Assembly (NCBI GenBank): GCA_040880405.1 | Contig: JBBDIM010000157.1 | Location: 1 to 16,562 of the forward strand | Direction: 5' to 3' | Source: JBBDIM01 sp040880405 | Lineage (GTDB): Bacteria > Planctomycetota > Planctomycetia > Pirellulales > Pirellulaceae | DNA: 16,562 bases | Shown here: positions 11,283-16,562 of the stretch, one piece after another | How positions within the stretch are numbered: the first letter of the stretch is position 1 | Layout of the letters: the number at the start of each line of letters is the position of its first letter | Notes under the pieces: generated by a model | Databases searched by the model: none | What the model was told of the DNA's origin: nothing | Seen by the model: only the letters and a program-made list of their open reading frames with translations | Translations under genes and position numbers: made by a program

Positions 11283-11960
11283 TTACTGGGCGACCAGCAC
11301 GCCGGGGCTCATGGTGGCACTTAGGTTGATGCTTTTGACGTAGGTGCCCTTGGAAGTGTTGGGCTTCATCCCAATGATTTGGTTCATGAAGGCCTTGATG
11401 TTTTCTTCCAGCTTGTCGGCGTCGAACTGAATCCGACCGACGACCGCATGGACGATTCCGGAACTGTCGTTGCGGAACTCCACCTTGCCCGCCTTGTACT
11501 CCTGGACCACCTTGGACACGTCGTTGGTGACCGTCCCGGCACGAGGCGAAGGCATCAAACCACGCGGGCCGAGTACGCGACCGAGCGGACCAATGAGTCC
11601 CATCATGTCAGGCGTCGCGATGCAGACATCAAAGTCGAGCCAACCATCTTTGATCTTCTTGGCTAAATCCTCTTGGCCCACTTCATCGGCACCCGCCTCT
11701 TGGGCCGCGGCGACCGCATCCCCTTTGGCGAACACGATGACCCGTTGCACCTTGCCGATTCCGTGCGGCAGGACAATCGCGCCACGGACCAACTGGTCCG
11801 CCTGTTTCGGATCGATCCCCAACCGCATCGCAATTTCAACCGTTTGGTTGAACTTCGTGGTATCGAACTGCTTGAGCAGCGTGATCGCCTTATCCAAGGG
11901 AAGGGCGTCTTCGGTCGCTTTCGCCGCCAAGGCCCGGTAGCGTTTGGATTGCTTAACCAT
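11283..11960 (-). CDS. rplA: 50S ribosomal protein L1 (uL1)
   Basis: L1 forms the mobile stalk at the E site that helps deacylated tRNA leave, and in many bacteria it represses its own operon. The 225-residue product is of normal length and carries the signature LGRVLGPRGLMPSPRAGTV (126-144) and a typical C-terminal domain I closure. I chose ATG at 11960, giving MVKQSKRYRAL, which matches the family N-terminus; another in-frame ATG at 12029 would add 23 unrelated residues. Neither start has a Shine-Dalgarno sequence (CGGCGATACAAGTT precedes the chosen one). rplK ends 108 nt upstream, and the two form the conserved L11-L1 pair. Confidence 0.97.
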   Translation of the reverse strand: MVKQSKRYRALAAKATEDALPLDKAITLLKQFDTTKFNQTVEIAMRLGIDPKQADQLVRGAIVLPHGIGKVQRVIVFAKGDAVAAAQEAGADEVGQEDLAKKIKDGWLDFDVCIATPDMMGLIGPLGRVLGPRGLMPSPRAGTVTNDVSKVVQEYKAGKVEFRNDSSGIVHAVVGRIQFDADKLEENIKAFMNQIIGMKPNTSKGTYVKSINLSATMSPGVLVAQ

Positions 11961-12068
11961 AACTTGTATCGCCGTGAATGTAATGAATTGGTTGCCAGGT
12001 GTGCCCGCTGTCGGATGTCCCACTACCATCAGCCAGGCCGCGGGAAAGGGGTGATCTGCAATCGCGAC

Positions 12069-12494
12069 TTACTCCGCGACAGTCAGCCCCATGCTGCGCG
12101 CGGTGCCCTCGATCATTCGCCGAGCATGCTCCAAGTCGCGGGCATTTAAGTCCGCCATCTTTTGTTGGCAGATATCGTCGATCTGGTCGCGGGTGACCGA
12201 ACCGACCTTTTTGGTGTTGGGAGTCCCCGAACCCTTGGCCAATCCGGCAGCTTTTTTCAGCAGCGCCGCGGCGGGAGGGCTCTTGCAGATAAACTCAAAC
12301 GTTCGATCGCTGAACACGCTCACGACTACCGGGATCGGCATGCCGTTAAATTCCTTGGTGCGGTCGTTGAATTGCTGGACAAACTGTCCCAGATTCACGC
12401 CGTACCGACCGAGCGAAGTACCCACCGGCGGCGCGGGAGTCGCCTGCCCACCGGGGACCTGAAACTTCGCCTGTCCAACCTTTTCCCTTGCCAT
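12069..12494 (-). CDS. rplK: 50S ribosomal protein L11 (uL11)
   Basis: L11 binds the GTPase-associated region of 23S rRNA at the base of the L12 stalk and is needed for RelA activation in many bacteria. The 141-residue product has exactly the common length. The proline-rich N-terminal domain has QATPAPPVG (17-25), where thiostrepton-class drugs contact the protein. The rRNA-binding C-terminal domain includes SGTPNTKKVGSVTRDQ (89-104) and the EGTARSMGL ending (129-137). ATG at 12494 is chosen; a TTG extension to 12539 adds residues outside the family. A modest GGGA lies eight or so bases upstream. It is the first gene of the L11-L1-L10-L12 group and follows nusG after 193 nt. Confidence 0.97.
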   Translation of the reverse strand: MAREKVGQAKFQVPGGQATPAPPVGTSLGRYGVNLGQFVQQFNDRTKEFNGMPIPVVVSVFSDRTFEFICKSPPAAALLKKAAGLAKGSGTPNTKKVGSVTRDQIDDICQQKMADLNARDLEHARRMIEGTARSMGLTVAE

Positions 12495-12515
12495 GATCGC
12501 TTTCCCGCCAGGTGA

Positions 12516-12531
12516 GCGGGGATGGCCCCGC
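12516..12531 (-). promoter_or_regulatory. Leader hairpin upstream of rplK
   Basis: A perfect 6-bp stem GCGGGG/CCCCGC with a 4-nt loop lies 21 nt before the rplK ATG. In E. coli the L1 autoregulatory site is in this leader, so this position is where one would look. I cannot establish by eye the L1-binding internal-loop signature. Confidence 0.35.
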
Positions 12532-12687
12532 CGATGCAAAATAACGTGTTTTGAAAGTATTTCTTAAAACGACCGATTTCAACGTGCCACATCGACATTC
12601 CCTGCCGATTCTTGCCACCCGATCCGAACCACATAAACGGTGGCCAGGAGGTGGCGGTGGAATCGACCGACATCGGCTGGCGAGATG

Positions 12688-13590
12688 CTACACCGGCTCC
12701 ATTTGCCAGTGCTCCATCTCGACCGGCGTCGTGCGGCCGAAGATGTTGATCATGACCGTAACCCGGCCATTGGTTTCGTCGATTCCCTCGACATCTCCCT
12801 CGAAGTTCTCGAAGGTTCCCTCGGTAATCCGAACATGCTCGCCAAGCTTAAAGCGAATGTTCGTCTTGATATCGTCCTTCTTCTCGCCCACGTCCTCGTC
12901 CGGGTGAGCCTTCTTTAAAATCCGCTCAATTTCCTGACTTGGCATCGGAGAGGGCTTGCCACCGGAACCGGTAAAGTCCCCTATGCCGCCCGTCTCTCGT
13001 ACGAGAAACCACGTATCATCGTTGATTGCCATGTAAACGACAATATACCCAGGGTACAGTTTTTGCTTTGTGACCCGTTTTTTGCCGTTTTTGTACTCAA
13101 CTAAGTCCTCGGTGGGCACTAAAACCTCCCCGAAGTACTTCTCCATTCCCTCTTTTTTGACTTTTCGGAGCAAATTCGCGCAAATCGACTTCTCGCGATT
13201 GCTGGCGACTTTGAGGATATACCAGTCCTTCGGCACGTCCTCATCCTCTTCGACGTCGGGAGTCTCTTCAATCGGGCCGCGCTTCTTGCCCGCCTTTTTC
13301 TTGGCAGGAGGCTTGGCGGCAGCGGCGACTGGTTCGTCCGTGGGCTCGCCACTTTCGGATGTGGTGTCTTCAGCCGCCTCTTCTTTCGTGGCTGGTACGT
13401 CTTCGGTGGATGGCTCTTCCTCCGTGGAAGCGGGCTCGGAGGGACTGGAAGCTTGGGCTTCCTCTGGGGCAGGCTGGGAGGTGTCGCCATCGGCGGATTG
13501 ATCGCTTGGCGATACGGCATCCCCCTCGATTGCCGAGTTGACCTCGGAATCTTCCGGTTGCTCCGCTGCTCGCTCGGACGGATCAATCAC
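12688..13590 (-). CDS. nusG: Transcription termination/antitermination factor NusG with long acidic N-terminal extension
   Basis: NusG binds RNA polymerase near the clamp helices, suppresses pausing, and links it to Rho or ribosomal S10. The conserved part starts at KDWYILKVASN (about 121) and contains the NGN domain, with the KLYPGYIVVYM segment. The C-terminal KOW domain has GEHVRITEGTFENFEGDVE. Ahead of it lie about 120 residues rich in Glu, Ser, Pro and Ala, ending in a basic patch (AKPPAKKKAGKKRG), likely disordered; the total of 300 residues far exceeds the usual 180 or so. I chose GTG at 13590 because GAGGAG (13604-13599) is eight bases upstream. GTG at 13599, three codons earlier, is possible but overlaps that site. 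Confidence 0.93.
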   Translation of the reverse strand: MIDPSERAAEQPEDSEVNSAIEGDAVSPSDQSADGDTSQPAPEEAQASSPSEPASTEEEPSTEDVPATKEEAAEDTTSESGEPTDEPVAAAAKPPAKKKAGKKRGPIEETPDVEEDEDVPKDWYILKVASNREKSICANLLRKVKKEGMEKYFGEVLVPTEDLVEYKNGKKRVTKQKLYPGYIVVYMAINDDTWFLVRETGGIGDFTGSGGKPSPMPSQEIERILKKAHPDEDVGEKKDDIKTNIRFKLGEHVRITEGTFENFEGDVEGIDETNGRVTVMINIFGRTTPVEMEHWQMEPV

Positions 13591-13598
13591 TTTCAACA

Positions 13599-13604
13599 CT
13601 CCTC
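13599..13604 (-). promoter_or_regulatory. Shine-Dalgarno site of nusG
   Basis: GAGGAG on the minus strand is eight bases before GTG at 13590, an ideal spacing. It overlaps the alternative GTG at 13599 and so argues for the later start. Confidence 0.6.
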
Positions 13605-13686
13605 GAATGACAGCGTCTAATTTGCCGGCGAACTCCCGTGCGGGACTCGCCGAATCTTACCCTCGGGGTGCTCGCCCCGCGCGAGA

Positions 13687-14118
13687 TTAGCTAATCCCGA
13701 TCCACCGGAATAGCTGCCCCCACACCACGTCAAATAGCAGCAGGCAGGCGGCCAGGAAGAACATCAAAAACATGACCACCAGCGAACTGCGCCACAGTTC
13801 CGCCTTAGATGGCCAGGTCACCTTGTTCATTTCCGCTTCGACCGAAATCAAAAAGTCGGCGAAGGTCGGCCAGTTCACCAAGCGAAAGCCGCACCAGCAC
13901 CCCAGCACCAAGACGAGGCCCGGGATGATCAAGGCCGCCTCTCGAGACATCGACGCGCTCAATGGCGTGTATAGCTGCCACGCCCCGATGGCGACGATCA
14001 GGCAGATTGCGACCAGGGTCACCTGTCGCGCGATCCGTCCTTGGGTCCGTTTGTAACGGCCCACCTGGAACATCTCGTGCGCCAATGTGGGCGAACCGAC
14101 CGTCTTCTCCTTGCCCAT
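13687..14118 (-). CDS. secE: Preprotein translocase subunit SecE (three membrane segments)
   Basis: SecE clamps the two halves of SecY in the inner-membrane SecYEG channel. The 143-residue product has three hydrophobic segments (about 33-53, 61-81 and 111-133). The conserved amphipathic helix and turn, ADFLISVEAEMNKVTWPSK (87-105), precedes the last segment; KVTWP is the family hallmark. Many bacteria have a one-segment SecE; the three-segment layout is like E. coli. The ATG at 14118 is the only good start, preceded by a weak GAGAG. Its place between tRNA-Trp and nusG is the widely conserved one. The 228-nt stretch from secE to the tRNA contains no rpmG or other recognisable gene. Confidence 0.95.
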   Translation of the reverse strand: MGKEKTVGSPTLAHEMFQVGRYKRTQGRIARQVTLVAICLIVAIGAWQLYTPLSASMSREAALIIPGLVLVLGCWCGFRLVNWPTFADFLISVEAEMNKVTWPSKAELWRSSLVVMFLMFFLAACLLLFDVVWGQLFRWIGIS

Positions 14119-14346
14119 GAACCGCTCTCAATTCTTGTTGAATAGACCCGCAGCCCGCCTAAATGAATCCCACTCGACCAGGCTCATTCCGTAAGGCACT
14201 TCCTCTTGAAGGCCTGTCGGTGTCTGATCGGCACTTGATGCTTGGCGGACACCTCATGGGGCACCGTCTGCTCAAGTGGAGATCCGGCACCGGGAACGTC
14301 CAGTGGGTGGAAGGTTCCGGCAACCTTGGAAGCTACGACAATAAAG

Positions 14347-14419
14347 CAGGGGCGGAGGGAATCGAACTCTCAACCTCTGGTTTTGGAGACCAGCGCTCTG
14401 CCAATTGAGCTACGCCCCT
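14347..14419 (-). tRNA. tRNA-Trp (anticodon CCA)
   Basis: A 73-nt cloverleaf with acceptor AGGGGCG/CGCCCCT and discriminator G. D-arm is TAGCTCAATTGGCAGAGC, the anticodon arm CTGGT-CTCCAAA-ACCAG has anticodon CCA, and the T-arm contains GTTCGATTC. CCA is not encoded (GCTTT follows). It lies between tuf and secE, a position seen in many bacteria. Confidence 0.95.
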
Positions 14420-14426
14420 AACCACA

Positions 14427-14455
14427 TCGGGCACCGCAGGAAATGCGGCGCCCGA
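14427..14455 (-). promoter_or_regulatory. Stable hairpin between tuf and tRNA-Trp
   Basis: On the minus-strand RNA a continuous 12-bp stem forms: TCGGGC-G-CCGCA, loop TTTCC, TGCGG-T-GCCCGA. The one non-Watson-Crick position is G-U on this strand but A-C on the other, which favours a function in the minus-strand transcript. No T tract follows. It ends eight bases before the tRNA, so a processing or partial-attenuation role is plausible. Confidence 0.55.
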
Positions 14456-14480
14456 GTGAACTGAATCTATCGACTCTCGA

Positions 14481-15677
14481 TTATTCGAGAATCTTGGTGA
14501 CAACGCCGGAACCGACCGTCTTGCCACCTTCGCGAATCGCGAAGCGGACACCATCGTCCATCGCGATCGGCTTGTGCATCTCGACCGAGATCTTGACGTT
14601 GTCGCCTGGCATGCACATCTCAGCACCAACCAGGTTGGCCGAACCGGTGACGTCGGTCGTGCGGAAGTAGAACTGCGGACGGTAGCCGCTAAAGAACGGG
14701 GTGTGACGACCACCTTCTTCTTTGGACAAGCAGTAAATTTCCGCTTCGAACTTGGTGTGCGGGGTAATCGAGCCCGGCTTGGCCAACACTTGGCCGCGGG
14801 AGATATCCTCACGCTTGACACCGCGGAGCAGGCAGCCGACGTTGTCGCCCGCTTGACCCGATTCGAGGATCTTGTTGAACATTTCAACACCGGTGACGGT
14901 CGTTTTGACCGGCTTCTCGGACAGCCCGAGGATCTCGACTTCCTCACCAACCTTCACGACGCCACGCTCGATACGACCGGTGGCAACCGTACCACGACCT
15001 TCGATCGAGAAGACGTCTTCGATCGCCATCAGGAACGGCTTGTCGGTCTCACGGGTCGGCTCAGGAATGTATTCATCCAGGGCGTCGACCAATTCCGTGA
15101 TGCACTTGCTGGCTTCGGGGTCGGCCGGGTTGTTGTAAGCGGCCAGCGAGTTGCCACGAACGACCGGGCAGTCATCGCCGGGGAAGTCGTTGGAGCTCAG
15201 TAGTTCGCGAACTTCCAGCTCGACCAGGTCCAGCAACTCTTCGTCGTCGACCAGATCGCACTTATTCAGGTAAACGACCACGTAAGGCACACCGACCTGG
15301 CGAGCCAGCAGAACGTGCTCTTTGGTCTGGGGCATGGGGCCGTCAGCGGCGGAAACCACGAGGATCGCACCGTCCATCTGGGCGGCACCGGTGATCATGT
15401 TCTTCACAAAGTCCGCGTGGCCCGGGCAGTCGATGTGGGCGTAGTGGCGGTTGGGGGACTCATACTCAACGTGAGCCACGGCGATCGTCACGGTCTTGGT
15501 TTCGTCACGGACGGTACCACCCTTGGCGATATCGGCGTACGACTTGTGCTTTGCCAGTCCCTTGGCGGCCTGAACCGCAAGGATCGCACCGGTGGTTGTG
15601 GTTTTACCGTGGTCGATGTGGCCGATAGTACCCACGTTGACGTGCGGTTTGGATCTCTGGAATACGTCCTTAGCCAT
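14481..15677 (-). CDS. tuf: Elongation factor Tu
   Basis: EF-Tu delivers aminoacyl-tRNA to the ribosomal A site with GTP hydrolysis. The 398-residue product contains G1 GHIDHGKT (19-26), G3 DCPGH (83-87) with catalytic H87, G4 NKCD (138-141) and the full domains 2 and 3 through VGSGVVTKILE. The switch I/G2 segment is unusual: TVRDETKTVTIAVAHVEY (55-72) has KTVT where most EF-Tu proteins have RGIT, although the magnesium-coordinating threonine (T64) is kept. ATG at 15677 gives the family MAK start; upstream only purine-rich sequence without a clear Shine-Dalgarno. It follows tRNA-Thr(GGT) by 87 nt, as in E. coli tufB. Confidence 0.98.
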   Translation of the reverse strand: MAKDVFQRSKPHVNVGTIGHIDHGKTTTTGAILAVQAAKGLAKHKSYADIAKGGTVRDETKTVTIAVAHVEYESPNRHYAHIDCPGHADFVKNMITGAAQMDGAILVVSAADGPMPQTKEHVLLARQVGVPYVVVYLNKCDLVDDEELLDLVELEVRELLSSNDFPGDDCPVVRGNSLAAYNNPADPEASKCITELVDALDEYIPEPTRETDKPFLMAIEDVFSIEGRGTVATGRIERGVVKVGEEVEILGLSEKPVKTTVTGVEMFNKILESGQAGDNVGCLLRGVKREDISRGQVLAKPGSITPHTKFEAEIYCLSKEEGGRHTPFFSGYRPQFYFRTTDVTGSANLVGAEMCMPGDNVKISVEMHKPIAMDDGVRFAIREGGKTVGSGVVTKILE

Positions 15678-15764
15678 TTCTTTGTCTTTCTTACCCCACG
15701 CAAATCAAAATGAATGTTGGGAGCTAACTAAAACACACTAAACCGAAACGCGGGTGTCGCGAAG

Positions 15765-15836
<72 letters not shown>

Positions 15837-15880
15837 TTAATCAGCGCGATTCGCACGGACGTTGAGTCGTCAAGCAGCAA

Positions 15881-15917
15881 GCGAACCACCACGCGTGCTT
15901 CCACGCCGTTGGTTCGC
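15881..15917 (-). promoter_or_regulatory. Imperfect 15-bp hairpin in the tRNA-Gly to tRNA-Thr spacer
   Basis: Arms of 8 bp (GCGAACCA/TGGTTCGC, 15881-15888 and 15910-15917) continue through small bulges into 2 bp and then a 5-bp stem (15893-15897 with 15902-15906) with a 4-nt loop. No T tract follows on the minus strand. A processing or regulatory stem upstream of tRNA-Thr-tuf is possible. Confidence 0.5.
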
Positions 15918-15992
15918 CCGCGATCGACCTCTTGGCTGCCCAGTGAAATTCGCCGCGTCAAAATCGCCGCGTGAAATTCGCTGTAAGCCCTC

Positions 15993-16022
15993 TCTTCGCA
16001 AGCACTTATCTTCGCAAGCACT
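15993..16022. repeat. 14-nt tandem direct repeat, 16-nt period
   Basis: TCTTCGCAAGCACT occurs twice without change at 15993-16006 and 16009-16022, separated by two bases. It lies in non-coding sequence between tRNA genes. Confidence 0.8.
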
Positions 16023-16077
16023 GAGTCGACGCTACGTGCGACGACCTCGCCATCGGGCGACCGGGCTTGCCCGGCAG

Positions 16078-16148
16078 AGCGGGTGAAGGGAATCGAACCC
16101 TCGTCTTCAGCTTGGAAAACTGTTGCTCTACCATTGAGCTACACCCGC
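16078..16148 (-). tRNA. tRNA-Gly (anticodon TCC)
   Basis: A 71-nt cloverleaf with acceptor GCGGGTG/CACCCGC and discriminator T. D-arm is TAGCTCAATGGTAGAGC, the anticodon loop TTTCCAA gives TCC, and the T-arm has GGGTTCGATTCCC. The outermost anticodon-stem pair is an A-A mismatch in this fold. CCA is not encoded. It corresponds in position to E. coli glyT. Confidence 0.93.
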
Positions 16149-16234
16149 GAAAAACTGTCTTTCGCTGAGCCCTGATTGATGACATCCGCCAATCAGAACC
16201 AGTCACTTCACACTTTTTCACGCACGTTGGCAAG

Positions 16235-16316
16235 TGGGGGGTACAGGATTCGAACCTGTGAAGGCATTGCCAACAGATTTACAGTCTGTCCCCTTTGACC
16301 GCTCGGGAAACCCCCC
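16235..16316 (-). tRNA. tRNA-Tyr (anticodon GTA)
   Basis: An 82-nt class II tRNA with a long variable arm, acceptor GGGGGGT/ACCCCCC and discriminator A. Anticodon arm is CAGAC-TGTAAAT-CTGT region with anticodon GTA; the T-arm has AGGTTCGAATCCT. CCA is not encoded. The long variable arm fits bacterial tRNA-Tyr and the anticodon excludes Ser and Leu. It matches E. coli tyrU in position. Confidence 0.94.
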
Positions 16317-16424
16317 AACGCATTGTCGTTTTGCCGCGAGGCAAGGAAGCGCGTTGCAACCCAACCTATTGGCCGGTGGCACCTTGTGAAGGAGCTGCCG
16401 TCCACAAAGATCCACCATCGGAGA

Positions 16425-16497
16425 AGCTAGCGGAGGGAATTGAACCCACAACCTGCTGATTACAAATCAGCTGCTCTGCCAATTGAGCTACGCTAGC
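16425..16497 (-). tRNA. tRNA-Thr (anticodon TGT)
   Basis: A 73-nt cloverleaf with acceptor GCTAGCG/CGCTAGC and discriminator T. Anticodon arm is CTGAT-TTGTAAT-CAG region with anticodon TGT; the T-arm has GGTTCAATTCC. CCA is not encoded. It is the first gene after the promoter candidate and matches E. coli thrU. Confidence 0.95.
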
Positions 16498-16527
16498 CCA
16501 CTATCAGGGCTTTATGGAAAACCAATA

Positions 16528-16555
16528 AATATAACGACTCCGGTTTTCCCCGCAA
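16528..16555 (-). promoter_or_regulatory. Candidate promoter of the tRNA-tuf unit, flanked by inverted repeats
   Basis: TTGCGG (16555-16550), a 16-nt spacer and TATATT (16533-16528, five of six consensus matches) lie about 30 nt upstream of the first tRNA. The -35 matches only at TTG. An 8-bp inverted repeat (GGAAAACC at 16516-16523 and GGTTTTCC at 16542-16549) brackets the -10 box, which could be an operator. The window ends seven bases beyond the -35, so upstream elements cannot be judged. Confidence 0.5.
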
Positions 16556-16562
16556 GGCGAGA

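Larger units (their letters stand above)
15837..16077 (-). other. Structured 241-nt spacer between tRNA-Gly and tRNA-Thr
   Basis: No gene is supported. Four structures are visible: a palindrome CCGGGC-AA-GCCCGG at 16074-16061 just after tRNA-Gly; a perfect 14-nt direct repeat (TCTTCGCAAGCACT, plus spelling) at 15993-16006 and 16009-16022; overlapping repeats GTGAAATTCGC at 15943 and 15971 and TCGCCGCGT at 15950 and 15964; and a long imperfect hairpin at 15881-15917. It is far longer than the other tRNA spacers (86-108 nt). I see no convincing promoter in it. Confidence 0.6.

Noticed and set aside
11961..12029. Longer rplA start at the ATG at 12029
   Set aside because: It adds 23 residues absent from the L1 family and has no better ribosome binding site than the chosen ATG.
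14119..14346. rpmG (L33) gene between tRNA-Trp and secE
   Set aside because: Some bacteria have rpmG in this neighbourhood, but no L33-like frame is visible on the minus strand; the stretch holds only a short 6-bp hairpin at 14311-14327.

Overview
The window is an almost unbroken minus-strand block of information-processing genes. Read in the direction of transcription (high to low coordinates) the order is tRNA-Thr(TGT), tRNA-Tyr(GTA), tRNA-Gly(TCC), tRNA-Thr(GGT), tuf, tRNA-Trp(CCA), secE, nusG, rplK, rplA, rplJ, rplL, rpoB, rpoC, rpsL, rpsG, then an intrinsic terminator. No plus-strand gene is supported. The content and the fairly GC-rich sequence fit a bacterial chromosome. The EF-Tu switch I sequence, the three-segment SecE, the long acidic NusG extension and the extended RpoC tail suggest Planctomycetota, possibly Gemmata-like. 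That assignment is made from memory of such proteins and is only moderately certain. Ten N's at 1272-1281 show that this is a scaffolded draft assembly.

Layout. 16562-15678: a promoter candidate and four tRNA genes, in the same order as the E. coli thrU-tyrU-glyT-thrT-tufB unit; the spacer between Gly and Thr is unusually long and structured. 15677-13688: tuf, tRNA-Trp, secE, nusG, with a stable RNA hairpin between tuf and tRNA-Trp. 12687-10146: the L11-L1-L10-L12 cluster, each gene preceded by a 70-190 nt leader. 10145-9749: a 397-nt spacer before rpoB with a perfect 13-bp inverted repeat placed around a possible -10 box, plus several pairs of short direct repeats. 9748-1306: rpoB and rpoC, separated by 229 nt. 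1305-1055: the gapped spacer with a good promoter candidate and a leader hairpin. 1054-137: rpsL and rpsG. 117-82: terminator. The fusA and tuf genes that often follow rpsG are not there.

Together these genes make the catalytic core of RNA polymerase (beta, beta'), the elongation factor NusG that links it to ribosomes or Rho, the ribosomal L1 and L10-L12 stalks with L11 that recruit translation factors, EF-Tu with several of its tRNAs, two 30S proteins and a SecYEG subunit. They are normally co-regulated with growth rate.

I found no mobile element, CRISPR array, toxin, defence or biosynthetic system, and I do not claim a new system. The points most worth a second look are: arginine at S12 position 88, matching a known streptomycin-resistance substitution; a KTVT instead of RGIT motif in EF-Tu switch I; the NusG and RpoC terminal extensions; two promoter candidates whose -10 boxes lie between inverted-repeat arms; and the repeat-rich spacer at 15837-16077.
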